64,000 bases of DNA from Chryseobacterium sp. E1 (GTDB taxonomy: Bacteria; Bacteroidota; Bacteroidia; Flavobacteriales; Weeksellaceae), in the NCBI GenBank assembly GCA_019203745.1, contig CP078104.1, positions 1,266,501 to 1,330,500 on the forward strand, given 5' to 3'. A program made the translations under genes and the position numbers. This document shows positions 1 to 9,522 of the stretch, piece after piece. The notes below the pieces were generated by a model. It made no database searches. It was not told where the DNA came from and saw only the letters and a list, made by a program, of their open reading frames with translations. Positions within the stretch are counted from its first letter, which is position 1, and each line of letters begins with the position of its first letter.

Positions 1-1
1 C

Positions 2-343
2 CTTCCTGAATCTATTGTATGGAGACAGAAAGAGCAATTCTCTGACGGTGTGGGTTATTCTTGGATCGATACTTTAAAAGAGGTCGCTGAAAAAGAGGTT
101 ACTGATGAAATGATGGCCAATGCAAGATTCAGATTCCCTCTGAACACCCCTCAAAACAAAGAAGAATACCGTTACAGAACTATTTTTGAAGAGCATTTCC
201 CAAGTGAAACTTCTGCGGCTACGGTTCCTTCCGTACCTTCTGTGGCATGTTCCACTCCCATTGCCCTGGAATGGGATGAAGCTTTCAAGAAAATGAATGA
301 TCCGAGCGGAAGAGCGGTGAAGGTGCATGAGACTTCTTATTAA
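2..343 (+). CDS. asnB: Asparagine synthase B, C-terminal part (5' end outside window)
   Basis: The frame is open from the left edge and ends with TAA at 341-343, so only about the last 113 residues are present. The residues match the C-terminal tail of glutamine-hydrolysing asparagine synthetase B, which makes asparagine from aspartate, ATP and glutamine in the cytoplasm: WRQKEQFSDGVGYSWID near the left edge, then FRFPLNTPQNKEEYRYR and a final Ser/Pro-rich stretch with ALEWDEAF. The N-terminal Cys-nucleophile amidotransferase domain and the ATP-pyrophosphatase motif lie outside the window. The frame is intact. Identification rests on recognising the tail. Confidence 0.88.
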   Translation, partial: LPESIVWRQKEQFSDGVGYSWIDTLKEVAEKEVTDEMMANARFRFPLNTPQNKEEYRYRTIFEEHFPSETSAATVPSVPSVACSTPIALEWDEAFKKMNDPSGRAVKVHETSY

Positions 344-489
344 AGATATGGAATACGTGGTGCAGGTTGAGGAATGATCATATTACTATTCTCCTGTTAA
401 TAATTCACGATTCACTTGCGAGGCAGAATTCACTATTGACCAATATATTTTTGACTTGAGTCACTTAACTCATTCAGTTATAATTTATC

Positions 490-517
490 AATCCTGTAGC
501 AATACAGGATTCTTTTT
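490..517 (+). terminator. Hairpin terminator between asnB and the next gene
   Basis: A perfect 9-bp stem (AATCCTGTA / TACAGGATT) with a GCAA loop is followed by CTTTTT. It lies about 150 bases after the asnB stop and about 100 bases before the next start codon. The rest of 344-615 is AT-rich with no ORF I can support. Confidence 0.55.
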
Positions 518-615
518 GAATTAACAATAACAATATAGCATAATTTAACTCACAATCCAAAATAATATCTAATAAATAATTATATTTGGAAAACGAAAAT
601 ATCAATTATATAAAA

Positions 616-1423
616 ATGAGAAGAAACCTTACTGTTTTATTTGCCTTATTAACCATCAGTTTTGCTTTTGGACAGGAAAATATGGCAAATATCTGAATTC
701 AAAAAAGCTTGCTTTGGCTTATAAGAGTGTAAAAGATGCAGATAAAGATGACTACTATCAGCAATTCTACTGGCTGGTAAAGGCTGAACAACTTAAAACT
801 TATCCTCACTTAAAAGATATAAAACCTGTGTGTTTTATATGAGTTTGTAAAATATGTAAACCCTCAGAATCCGACCAAAAACTGGATGCAAGGGGTAAAG
901 AATTGAGAGCAACCGCAGAATTATCTTTAAATCAATACTTTAAAAATAAAAATTTGAAAACAATTCTGTTCTGATGTACAACCTTGAAACTTATGTAGAC
1001 CCTTCAAAAGGACAGTACTACACTAAGGTTGACCCGGAAAAGATCAAAGAACTGGTACCGAAGGAACTCTTTGCCTTTAATTCATTCAACAGGAATATGG
1101 GAGAAAAAAACCTATTATCTTTGGATTGATAAGAAAAAAGATGATCTGAATATTGTAGACATCATTCCTAGTGAGAAAGATGATAAAGATTTCTATACCA
1201 GACTGAAGCAGTATCTTCCAAGCTATAAGTTTTCAAAATATGTTCCTTCTGTAAAAAAGGAAATAAATCAGATAAAACCGATATAGAATATTATTACATC
1301 ATGCCATTTGAGCAGAATACCGATAATATTGAATACAAAACAAAGGATTTCAAAAAATTCACTCTGAGCCAGTACAGAAAAGCCGGTGACGAATGGAAAG
1401 GAGTAGAAAAACCTAGAAAATAA
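616..1423 (+). CDS. Secreted hypothetical protein, frame broken several times
   Basis: ATG at 616 starts a clear signal peptide (MRRNLTVLFALLTISFAFGQ), so the product is probably exported. The coding sense then moves between frames near 683, 830, 893, 960, 1107 and 1258, all at short homopolymers. Following the coding frame gives a continuous charged protein of about 270 residues, including YLNSKKLALAYKSVKDADKD, ending with TAA at 1421-1423. I do not recognise a family. Six indels in 800 bases could mean true decay. However, the coding character stays good between breaks and the same error type hits essential genes in this window, so sequence error is the simpler reading. It stands alone between two terminators. 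Confidence 0.5.
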
Positions 1424-1429
1424 ATCAAA

Positions 1430-1458
1430 AAGTCCTGTGAAATTTCACAGGACTTTTT
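1430..1458. terminator. Bidirectional hairpin terminator
   Basis: AAAGTCCTGTGAAA pairs with TTTCACAGGACTTT around an almost absent loop and is followed by TTTT. It sits 6 bases after the stop of the secreted hypothetical gene. Confidence 0.7.
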
Positions 1459-1562
1459 AATTTTATATGGATTTCTTTATCTAAAGATCAAACCGCTTAA
1501 AGCAAGCACTTTTTCAAAATAAAAATAAGTCTGAAATTCCCGGATGCTCCAGCCTATACGAA

Positions 1563-2963
1563 ATGACAGAAATAAGTCCGCAACAGACATCCATAAAGAA
1601 AATTCTCCCATTGATTCTGGCTACTGCTATTTTCATGCAGATGCTGGATTCTACTATTCTGAATACATCTTTACCCTCTATAGCCAAAGACCTCAATGAA
1701 TCTCCGCTGAATATGCAGAATGCCATCATCAGCTACGTTCTTACCCTCGCTGTATTTATGCCTGCAAGCGGCTTTTTGGCAGACCGTTTCGGAACAAAGA
1801 AAATATTTATCTTTTCGTTGGTGTTATTCAGTCTCGGATCTTTATTCTGTTCTCTATCCCAAAATCTTACCCATCTGGTGATTTCCAGAGTGGTTCAGGG
1901 TGTGGGAGGAAGCCTCATGACCCCTGTTGGAAAATTAGCACTCATTAAAACTTTTGATAAAAATGAATTGCTCAAAGCGATGAACTTCGCTATTATTCCG
2001 GCTCTTATCGGGCCTGTACTCGGGCCATTGGTAGGAGGTTATATGGTGGATTATTTATCTTGGCACTGGATATTCTAATCAATATTCCCATTGGTATTTT
2101 AGGAATTATTTTGGGATTAAAATTTATGCCCAACTACAAATCAGACGATGTTGATTTCGATTTAAAAGGCTTTTTAATTTTGCAGCCGCCTCTCTTCTTC
2201 TTTCGATATCACTGGAACTTTTTGGGGATATACAGAATATTACTCCGGTCCTGCTTGTATTTATATTAGGATTTCTTTTTCTTTATTATTATTACAGACA
2301 TGCCAAGAGAGGCGGCAATCCTATTTTCCCTTTAAACCTTTTCCAGGTGCGTACATTCCGGGTAGGTATTGTAGGAAACCTGGCCACGAGATTGGGGATC
2401 AGCTCTGTTCCTTTGCTATTGCCACTTATGATTCAGATTGCGTACAAACAATCCGCAGTCACGTCAGGCTGGATCATTGCACCAATGGCCCTTACCGCTA
2501 TTTTCGGAAAATCTTCTGTCATTAGAATCCTGGATAAATATGGTTACCGTCAGACTTTAATGGTTAATACTTTCATTATCGGAACACTCATCTGTCTGCT
2601 TGCCATTCCCGATATACACACGTCTCTCTATTGGTTTGTGCCAATCATTGCCGTATTAGGTTTTTTCAATTCCATTCAGTTTACCTCTATGAATACGATT
2701 TCCATTGCAGACCTGCGTAATTTTCAGACCAGCAGCGGAAACTCACTCATATCGGTCAATCAACAGCTCGCCATCGGCTTTGGAATTGCTTTCGGGCTGA
2801 TCGTTTTAAAACTATTTGAAAATACGAACCTCATCAACGCGAGATCCACAATGCATTCCGCTATACTTTTCTTACTGTAGGTCTGTTGACTATTGTATCA
2901 GGATTCATATTCAGAAGACTTCATATTTCGGATGGAAAAAATATGAAATCGAAGGATGACTGA
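1563..2963 (+). CDS. MFS drug:H+ antiporter, DHA2/EmrB type (frameshifted)
   Basis: A multidrug exporter of the major facilitator superfamily in the inner membrane. The N-terminal part has the typical DHA2 opening (QMLDSTILNTSLPSIAKDL), the loop 2-3 motif (ADRFGTKK) and the motif C region (GPVLGPLVGGY). The frame breaks near 2075 (a missing T after WHWIF, then LINIPIG), near 2178 (a missing T) and near 2842 (a missing G). Bridging these gives about 466 residues with some 14 hydrophobic segments, the usual DHA2 size, ending at 2961-2963. No TetR or adaptor gene is adjacent, so the substrate cannot be guessed. All three breaks are homopolymer deletions, so a working gene is likely. Confidence 0.8.
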
Positions 2964-3117
2964 TTCTTTTGGTGAAACAGATCAGAGAAAAAAATAAGAC
3001 AAAATCTCTTTCACGTTTTTGCTCAGCTCATGTGTTCATTCCCTTGACGAACTTATCACAGATCAATGCGATTTACTTTTAGCTATGGTAATTTTGTTTA
3101 CATAAATCAACAATGTG

Positions 3118-3993
3118 ATGGCAACTAAAAAAATAGAAATCGTAGTATCACCAAGACCTGCACATTTTGTAGGCGATGGATTCAGGGTTCATAATTTCAT
3201 TCCGGGAGTACCTGGATTGGATATGAAAAGAATGGATCCGTTTATTATGCTTGATTACAATTCAAAATTTCATTTCAATGGTTCGGACAGACCAAGAGGT
3301 GTAGGAGTTCATCCGCACAGAGGTTTTGAAACAGTAACGATAGCGTATAGCGGAAAAGTAGAGCACCATGACAGCGCTGGCGGTGGCGGTGTTATAGGAG
3401 AAGGTGATGTTCAGTGGATGACCGCAGCAAAAGGAGTTCTTCATAAAGAGTACCATGAAACAGCATGGGCAAAAGAAGGAGGAATTTTTCAGATGGTTCA
3501 GCTTTGGGTAAATCTTCCGGCAAAGGATAAAATGAGCTGCCCGAAATACCAAGCTATTGAAAACTCTAAAATGGAAAGAGTAGATCTGGGTGAGAATGGT
3601 TTTGTTGAAGTAATTGCCGGCGAATATGACGGTCATAAAGGTCCTGCAAGCACTTTCACTCCGGTTCATATGATGAATGCAAAACTTAAGGCAGGTGGAA
3701 AAGCAGATTTTAATTTTCCTGCTCATTTCAATACCGCAGCTTTGGTTATCGAAGGCAGCATTATTATCAATGGTGAAGAAACTGTGAAAACGGATCATCT
3801 TGTATTATTTAAAAACGAAGGAGAAACTTTCACAATTGAAGCAAAAGAAGATGCTGTTGTTTTAATCATCAGTGGTGAACCAATCAACGAACCGATCTAT
3901 CCCCACGGTCCTTTTGTAATGAATTCCAGAGAGGAAATAATGCAGGCTTTTGAGGATTTCAACACCGGAAAGTTCGGATACCTTGAAGATTAA
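3118..3993 (+). CDS. Pirin family protein
   Basis: An intact 291-residue bicupin of the pirin family. The N-terminal cupin has the signature HPHRGFETVT (about residues 61-70) followed by HHDS and GDVQWMTAAKGVLHKEYHE. These supply the metal-binding His and Glu residues known from pirins (two His in HPH, then H and E in HKE). Pirins are cytosolic, and some show quercetinase activity. The in-vivo substrate here is unknown. I chose ATG at 3118; the GTG at 3115 is immediately before it. A second, more divergent pirin starts at 4521, and the two are only about 29 bases of repeat plus one small gene apart, so they probably share a stress or redox role. Confidence 0.9.
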   Translation: MATKKIEIVVSPRPAHFVGDGFRVHNFIPGVPGLDMKRMDPFIMLDYNSKFHFNGSDRPRGVGVHPHRGFETVTIAYSGKVEHHDSAGGGGVIGEGDVQWMTAAKGVLHKEYHETAWAKEGGIFQMVQLWVNLPAKDKMSCPKYQAIENSKMERVDLGENGFVEVIAGEYDGHKGPASTFTPVHMMNAKLKAGGKADFNFPAHFNTAALVIEGSIIINGEETVKTDHLVLFKNEGETFTIEAKEDAVVLIISGEPINEPIYPHGPFVMNSREEIMQAFEDFNTGKFGYLED

Positions 3994-4055
3994 AAGAATT
4001 AAATTTATCTTAATCTTAGATAATTCCTTTTTATTAACTTTATATAATGGCAAAC

Positions 4056-4088
4056 AAACCTTACAGGTTTCAGAAACCTGTAAGGTTT
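4056..4088. repeat. Perfect 15-bp inverted repeat
   Basis: AAACCTTACAGGTTT and its exact reverse complement are separated by CAG. No T-run follows, so it is more like a dispersed palindrome than a classic terminator. The AAACCT...AGGTTT theme recurs in the terminator at 7472-7504. Confidence 0.75.
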
Positions 4089-4151
4089 AGCTGTTTTAAC
4101 AACCAAGTTCTGTTTATTCTATTGCAAAACAGACACTTTTAATACAAAATT

Positions 4152-4461
4152 ATGAAACCAGAATTTGAAAATATACCTCTTGTAAAAGCAGAAAAAAGAT
4201 TTGAAATAGAATTCAACGGGCATTATGCATTCATTGATTATCGTGAGACAACGCACCAGATCGCTTTGGTACATACTGAAGCAGACCCTGAATTGGCAGG
4301 AACAGGTGCGCGGCGGCTGTAGTAGAAAAAACGCTGAATTATATTGAAGAAAGCGGAAAAAGCTTCTTCCCTTCTGTCCTTTCGTTTTCGCTTTTATCAA
4401 GAAACATCCTGAATGGAAACGTATCGTGGATGAGAAATTTGAAGGATATGACAAACTTTAA
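4152..4461 (+). CDS. YjdJ-like GNAT N-acetyltransferase (frameshifted)
   Basis: A small GCN5-related acetyltransferase of the YjdJ-like type (about 102 residues when repaired). It starts MKPEFENIPLV, shows the acetyl-CoA loop ELAGTG, then AAAVVEKTLNYIEESGK and the family motif LLPLCPFVFAFIKKHPEW in the last third. The frame breaks near 4313 in a CG-rich run and near 4370. It is a paralogue of the gene at 7161, which shares the order of motifs (acetyl-CoA loop, then PLCPF). The acceptor substrate is unknown. It lies between two pirin genes on the same strand. Confidence 0.72.
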
Positions 4462-4520
4462 ATTTCCTGTAAGCCCACTCAATTTTATTTAATTAACATT
4501 TTAAAAAGTATCACATCATC

Positions 4521-5419
4521 ATGTCAAATATTGGACTTATCATTGAAGAAAAAGCTGCAGATATCGGAAATTTCCTGGTAGGAAGACTTCTTCCTTTTCG
4601 TGAAAAAAGAGCTGTTGGACCTTTTGTTTTTATTGATCATATGGGACCTTCGGAATTAAAGGATTATCAGAATCTTGATGTTCCTCCTCATCCGCATATC
4701 GGGTTATCTACATTAACATATCTGCTGGAAGGTTCTATTTTCCACAGAGACAGTATTGGAAGTGCTCTTGAAATAAAACCGGGTGCCGTTAACTGGATGA
4801 CTGCCGGAAAAGGAGTTGTACATTCAGAAAGAACCCTGAATATTTAAGACACACCGATAAAAGACTTCACGGATTCCAGATCTGGGTAGGACTTCCGAAG
4901 CATCTTGAGCAATCTGAACCTACATTTAATCATATTGAAGAAGATGAGATTCCTGTTTGGGAAGAAGATGGTATTCAATATAAACTAATTGCAGGTGAAG
5001 CCTTTGGCAGAACATCTCCGGTTCCGGTACACAGCAAGTTATTTTTCATCGAAATAAAAACAAAAGAGGCTAAGAAAATAAGCATCGGAAAAGATCTTTA
5101 CGGAGAAGCTGCAATGTATGTTCTGGACGGAACGGTGACCACAGAAGGAAATTCTTATGGTTCAAAACAACTGATGATCGCTAAAGATACCAAGCTTTGT
5201 GAATTTGATATGAGCGAAAACGGAACGGTATATCTTTTCGGTGGTGAGCCATTTGATGAAGAACGTTTTATATTCTGGAATTTCGTTAACTCTGATAAAG
5301 AATTAATTGATCAGGCAAAAGTAAACTGGAATGATCAGAATCATGATGCGTTTCCTTTGGTTCCGGGCGATGAAAATGAATACGTTCCGCTTCCTAAGGC
5401 TATTTTAAACAGAAAATAA
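4521..5419 (+). CDS. Pirin family protein, second copy (one frameshift)
   Basis: A second pirin of about 300 residues, only distantly similar to the one at 3118. It shows [11 protein letters not shown], the metal-binding [14 protein letters not shown] and [16 protein letters not shown], the pirin cupin signature with its two His in HPH and a later H and E. The frame breaks near 4837 (one base missing just before EYLRHTDKR). After that it continues through [11 protein letters not shown] and a C-terminal cupin ([13 protein letters not shown]) to TAA at 5417-5419. The start at 4521 is the first ATG in frame. It is followed 14 bases later by an FMN reductase, suggesting one transcript with redox genes. 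Confidence 0.85.
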
Positions 5420-5433
5420 TTTCAGTTCAAACC

Positions 5434-5972
5434 ATGAAAATATTAGCATTTGCAGGAAGTACGTCTTCCACTTCTATTAACAGGGAACTGGTAAAATTTG
5501 TTCTGAAAGATTTTCAGAAGGAAGAAATCAACCTGATTGACCTCAACGATTTCACCATGCCTGTTTTCTCTGTAGACCTTGAAAAGAAGGGTTTTCCGGA
5601 TGAAGCACACAGGTTTTTAAAGGCTATTGAAGAATCTGATGTCATTATCTGCTCTCTTGCAGAGCATAACAGGTCTTACAGTGCAGCCTTCAAAAATGTT
5701 TTCGACTGGGCCTCCAGGATTAATGTAAAGGTATTCCAAAACAAACCTATGCTTCTGATGAGTACTTCTCCCGGAGGTTATGGCGGTGGAAATGTAATGA
5801 ATACGGCAAAAACCTTCTTCCCCAGTTTGCAGCAGATATCAAAGATACTTTTTCACTTCCGAAGTTCTATGAGAATTTTGACCTGGAAAGCGGAGTGATT
5901 AACCCTGATATGCTTGCTGATCTGAAAAATAAGATAGAAAATTTCAAAAATCAGTTTGCTACCAATGACTAA
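5434..5972 (+). CDS. NADPH-dependent FMN reductase family (flavodoxin-like fold; one frameshift)
   Basis: About 178 residues of the NADPH-dependent FMN/azo reductase family. The flavin phosphate loop is at the N-terminus (FAGSTSSTSINREL), and the substrate-side motifs are SLAEHNRSYSAAFKNVFDW and MSTSPGGYGGGNVM. The last 45 codons are out of frame after a missing C near 5822. The repaired C-terminus (FAADIKDTFSLPKFYENFD) ends in TAA at 5970-5972. It reduces flavins or quinones with NAD(P)H in the cytoplasm. Its end overlaps the next start codon by 8 bases, so it is probably co-transcribed and translationally coupled with the TMEM175-like gene. Confidence 0.82.
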
Positions 5973-6543
5973 GGGAAGACTGGAAGCTTTCAGTGATGGC
6001 GTTCTGGCCATCATTATTACCATTATGGTTCTTGAACTGAAAGTTCCGGAGGGAAGCAGCTGGACTAGTCTCAAACCTCTCCTCCCCAAGTTCTTAGCTT
6101 ATATTTTCAGCTTTATTTATGTTGGAATCTATTGGAACAATCATCATCATTTGTTCCAGACAGTAAGAAAAGTAAACGGAAGTATTTTATGGGCTAATCT
6201 GCACCTGCTGTTCTGGCTCTCATTAATGCCTATTGCAACAGAATGGATCGGGACTACAGGCTTTGCCGAAAATCCGGTTGCTACGTATGGTATAGGACTG
6301 ATCATGAGTGCCTTTGCCTATACTATTTTGGAAAATGTAATCATCCGATGTGAGGGTGAAAATTCAAAACTAAAAGAGGCTATACACTCAAGAACTAAAG
6401 AATATATATCGATTATATTTTATATACTTGGCATAGCTACTTCATTTTTTTATCCTTATATTGCCATAGGTTTTTATTACATCGTGGCTCTCATATGGCT
6501 GATTCCTGACAGAAGAATCGAAAAATCATTAAAAGAAAATTGA
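5965..6543 (+). CDS. TMEM175 family (DUF1211) potassium-channel-like membrane protein
   Basis: An intact protein of 192 residues with the hallmark RLEAFSDGVLAIIITIMVLEL in the first helix. The FSD triad is the K+ filter-region signature of bacterial TMEM175 proteins. Several further hydrophobic helices follow, ending in a basic tail. Known members form tetrameric potassium-permeable channels in the cell membrane. I prefer the ATG at 5965, which overlaps the upstream stop, over the TTG three codons earlier. The next gene starts 1 base after its stop, so it sits inside a compact operon. Confidence 0.85.
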   Translation: MTKGRLEAFSDGVLAIIITIMVLELKVPEGSSWTSLKPLLPKFLAYIFSFIYVGIYWNNHHHLFQTVRKVNGSILWANLHLLFWLSLMPIATEWIGTTGFAENPVATYGIGLIMSAFAYTILENVIIRCEGENSKLKEAIHSRTKEYISIIFYILGIATSFFYPYIAIGFYYIVALIWLIPDRRIEKSLKEN

Positions 6544-6544
6544 T

Positions 6545-6763
6545 ATGGAAACACACGAATATCCCAACGGCGACATCACTGTCATCTGGCAGCCCCAAAA
6601 GTGTATCCACTCGGCTGTATGTGTAAAAATGCTTCCCAAAGTCTACAATCCCAAAGAAAGACCCTGGATAAAAGCAGAAAATGCAACTCCCGAAGAACTA
6701 AAAAAACAGATAGACCAATGCCCCTCAGGAGCATTAAGTTATAAATTCAACACAGAAAAATAA
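6545..6763 (+). CDS. yjdI: YjdI-like (4Fe-4S) mono-cluster protein
   Basis: A 72-residue protein with Cys20, Cys26 and Cys59 in the arrangement CIHSAVC ... QCPSGAL, typical of the small YjdI iron-sulfur family. It is cytosolic, and a general electron-carrier or redox-sensing role is assumed rather than shown. In E. coli yjdI is next to yjdJ. Here a yjdJ-like gene is two genes downstream with an OsmC gene between, which supports the assignment. The frame is intact, and the stop shares a base with the next start (TAATG). Confidence 0.88.
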   Translation: METHEYPNGDITVIWQPQKCIHSAVCVKMLPKVYNPKERPWIKAENATPEELKKQIDQCPSGALSYKFNTEK

Positions 6764-7158
6764 TGGCGGTAACGGTAAAAGCGAGTTTAGGAAAAACAAA
6801 ATATTATACGGAAGTAACGGCTGGTGAAAATCAGATCATTACTGATGAACCCATCGATAAAGGCGGGCAGAACAAAGGTTTTAACCCTTTGGAAATTCTA
6901 GCTACCTCTCTTGCAAGCTGTACAGCAGCTACTTTGAGAATGTATATTGATAGAAAGGAATGGGACGTGGAAAACATCAATGTAGAAGTAGAACTTGAAA
7001 ATTTCCCACTGACCAAAAGGGCTATATTCAAAAGAGACATCAGCTTTGAAGGAATACTGGATGCTGAGCAGATGAAAAGGCTTCACACCATTGCAGATGC
7101 GTGCCCGGTTCATAAAATATTAACCAATGACATTGAAATACTAACTAAATTCTCATAA
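6763..7158 (+). CDS. OsmC/Ohr family protein
   Basis: An intact 131-residue OsmC-type thiol peroxidase candidate. Its two conserved cysteines are Cys53 (in LASCTAATL) and Cys114 (in DACPVHKIL), the spacing expected for the peroxidatic pair that reduces organic hydroperoxides in the cytoplasm. GGQNKGFNPLEILATSLASC is the usual core helix lead-in. The start overlaps the yjdI stop by one base, and the next gene begins 2 bases after the stop, so translation is probably coupled through the yjdI-osmC-yjdJ set. Confidence 0.9.
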   Translation: MAVTVKASLGKTKYYTEVTAGENQIITDEPIDKGGQNKGFNPLEILATSLASCTAATLRMYIDRKEWDVENINVEVELENFPLTKRAIFKRDISFEGILDAEQMKRLHTIADACPVHKILTNDIEILTKFS

Positions 7159-7160
7159 AT

Positions 7161-7446
7161 ATGATCGAAGTAAAACAAAACAACGACGAAAAACACGGAA
7201 GTTTTGAAGCTTTCATAGATGGAAGACGCGCAGGAATGATGACCTATACCTGGGCAGGAGAAGAAAGATTTATTATTGACCACACCGAGGTGGAAGAAGC
7301 CTACAACGGAAAAGGTGTAGGTAAGGAAATGCTTCTGCTGCTGTGGATTTTGCGAGGAAGAACGGAAAAAGATTATTCCGCTTTGTCCTTTTGCCAAAGC
7401 CAGCTTTCAGAAGAGTGAGGAACTTCAGGATGTTTTAGTGAACTAA
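7161..7446 (+). CDS. yjdJ: YjdJ-like GNAT N-acetyltransferase (one frameshift)
   Basis: A small GNAT protein of about 95 residues. It has an acetyl-CoA binding loop (YNGKGVGKEML) and, after a missing G near 7340, the family C-terminus AVDFARKNGKKIIPLCPFA and QKSEELQDVLVN, ending in TAA at 7444-7446. Its place next to a YjdI protein mirrors the E. coli yjdI-yjdJ pair. It is paralogous to the gene at 4152. The substrate is unknown. It is the last gene of the redox operon; a terminator follows 25 bases on. Confidence 0.8.
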
Positions 7447-7471
7447 TCACTGTTTTCCACCCTTACAATAT

Positions 7472-7504
7472 AAACCTTTCAGCGTAAACCTGGAAGGTTT
7501 TTTC
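7472..7504 (+). terminator. Rho-independent terminator after yjdJ
   Basis: AAACCTTTCAG ... CTGGAAGGTTT (one G-U pair) is followed by TTTTTTC. It ends the FMN reductase-TMEM175-yjdI-osmC-yjdJ run. Confidence 0.75.
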
Positions 7505-7566
7505 TTTATATGATCTTGATTTTTAACGCTAAATTCACAAGGATTTATTTTAATTCATTAAAAAGA

Positions 7567-7593
7567 TTCGCAAGGACGTTTCACTCAGCAAAA
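7567..7593. repeat. Copy of a dispersed repeat (half element)
   Basis: The stretch TTCGCAAGGACGTTTCACTC plus AGCAAAA matches both arms of the palindromic element at 42333-42487. It lies in the otherwise empty 7505-7810 gap, in which I see no gene. Confidence 0.5.
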
Positions 7594-7810
7594 CTATAAA
7601 ACAACTTTAGAAAGGATGATAGAGATAATTGTTTTATGAGCTTCATAACTTCCTGCACCCAGCTTCCAGCTTCAAACCTTTCTGAAAAATACAAATTCAA
7701 CTCCGGACTTAAGATACAACTGCACCTATTATATAAAAACAGGCTCTGAACTAAATTCACGATTCACGATCGATCTTTTTTATATATTTGCTGAAATTTA
7801 AAATATAAGC

Positions 7811-9364
7811 ATGAATCCAGGAACAGTCCTTTTGCTATTTGTATTTGTCTACTTTGTAGGTCTTTTGGTGATCTCTTATTTCACCAGCCGGAATTCCGAT
7901 AACCAGTCATTTTTATCGGAAAAAAAAAAGTAAATGGTGGCTCGTTGCATTCGGGATGATAGGTACCAGCTTGAGCGGGGTCACCTTTATTTCTGTTCCG
8001 GGAACTGTTGGCAAAATGACCGGCTCAGAATATATCTACGGTGGTTTTGAGTATTATATGATGGTGATAGGTTTCTTCATCGGATATTTTATAGTGGCTG
8101 CCATATTATTACCATTGTATTATAAGATGAATCTGACATCCATTTATACGTATCTGGGGAAAAGATTCAATGTGGAAGCGCATAAGATCGGCTCTATATT
8201 TTTATCATTTCCAGAGCGATAGGGGCTACGGCAAGGCTGTACCTGGTGGTCAATGTATTACAGATATTCCTTCTGGAAGGCCTTGGTGTTCCTTTTGGGT
8301 AACTTCTATGGTGCTTTTACTGATGGTACTTCTCTATACTTTTGAGGGAGGTGTAAAGACCATTGTTATTACTGATACTTTACAGACTTCTTTTATGATC
8401 ATCAGTCTTGTAGCATGCATCGTCTATATTCTTTCTAACCTGAATCTGTCTTTTGGAGAAGCTTATACAATTCTGGAGCAGAAAACTATACTCATTTTAT
8501 CAATTTTGATCCCAATTCAAAAACATTTTTCCTGAAAACCATTTTGGGCGGTATTTTTATCACTATTGCCATGACGGGATTGGATCAGGAAATGATGCAG
8601 AAAAATATTTCTGTTGATAATCTTAAGAATTCAAAGAAGAATATGCTGACCTTTGCAGGAACGCTTCTTCTGGTAAATCTTGCCTTCTTATTCCTTGGCG
8701 GACTGCTCTATCTTTTTGCCCTGCAGAACGGTGCGGAATACGGAACAACAGGCACAGATCCTGTAAGTAATATTTTCGGGTTTAAAGATGCTTCCGGCAA
8801 TATCAAAAATATCATGGGAGACGACCTTTTCCTGCCCTTTCTCTTCAGGGATATTTCCCGATGACCATTTCGATTATTTTCATCATCGGATTGATTTCAG
8901 CATTATTTCCTTCTGCTGACGGGGCTTTAACGGCTGTTACAAGTTCATATTGTGTAGACTTATTAAACCTTAATGAAGATAAGACCAAAACAGAAAAAGA
9001 AAAGAAGCGCCTGCGTATGAAAGTGCATTTGATTTTCACGGTTGTTTTCTTCTTACTGATCATGGTTTTCAAGGCTTTAAATGACAAATCTATCGTTTAT
9101 CTGATCATGGAAGTTGCAGGTTATACTTACGGACCGCTTTTAGGACTGTTTGCTTTCGGGATTTTCACCAAATTTAAAATTTCAAGAAAATATTCAATTC
9201 TTATGGTGACTATTCTGGCTCCTGTTCTTACCTATCTGATCAATATGGCGGTAACCAGCTATACGGATTACAGAATTGGTGTGGAGCTGATTGTACTCAA
9301 CGGCTTGCTGACATTTATTGGTCTGTGGCTGGTAAAGGATAAACAATATTTAAGAGTTGTTTAA
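7811..9364 (+). CDS. Sodium:solute symporter (SSS/SLC5 family; frameshifted)
   Basis: An inner-membrane sodium-coupled transporter of about 520 residues when repaired. It starts MNPGTVLLLFVFVYFVGLLV, then shows GMIGTSLSGVTFISVPG, RAIGATARLYLVVNVLQIF, FEGGVKTIVITDTLQT and GLISALFPSADGALTAVTSS, which correspond in order to TM1-2, TM4, TM5 and TM8 of the SSS fold. The frame breaks near 7930 (long A run), 8205, 8297, 8478 and 8838. The substrate cannot be deduced; sugar, sialic acid or inositol are all common for this family. It is a single gene with no catabolic genes nearby. It stops at 9362-9364. Confidence 0.82.
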
Positions 9365-9455
9365 CTGATATTCATTTAAAGTTTGGCAGAAGCCATTCGA
9401 TTTCATTTTGTATTTCATAAGGGGCAAAACCCGTTTATATGATCAATATTAAATT

Positions 9456-9490
9456 AAAAGGCTGTTTTCAATATACGAAAACAGCCTTTT
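9456..9490. terminator. Bidirectional terminator between convergent genes
   Basis: AAAAGGCTGTTTTC pairs exactly with GAAAACAGCCTTTT around a 7-base loop. It serves the symporter on the plus strand and the metalloprotease on the minus strand. Confidence 0.8.
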
Positions 9491-9522
9491 AATATTTTTA
9501 TCAGATTAACGGATTCAGAGCT

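Noticed and set aside
3262..3798. Minus-strand ORF of 178 codons
   Set aside because: It lies wholly inside the pirin gene on the other strand and its translation has no coding character; an antisense shadow.
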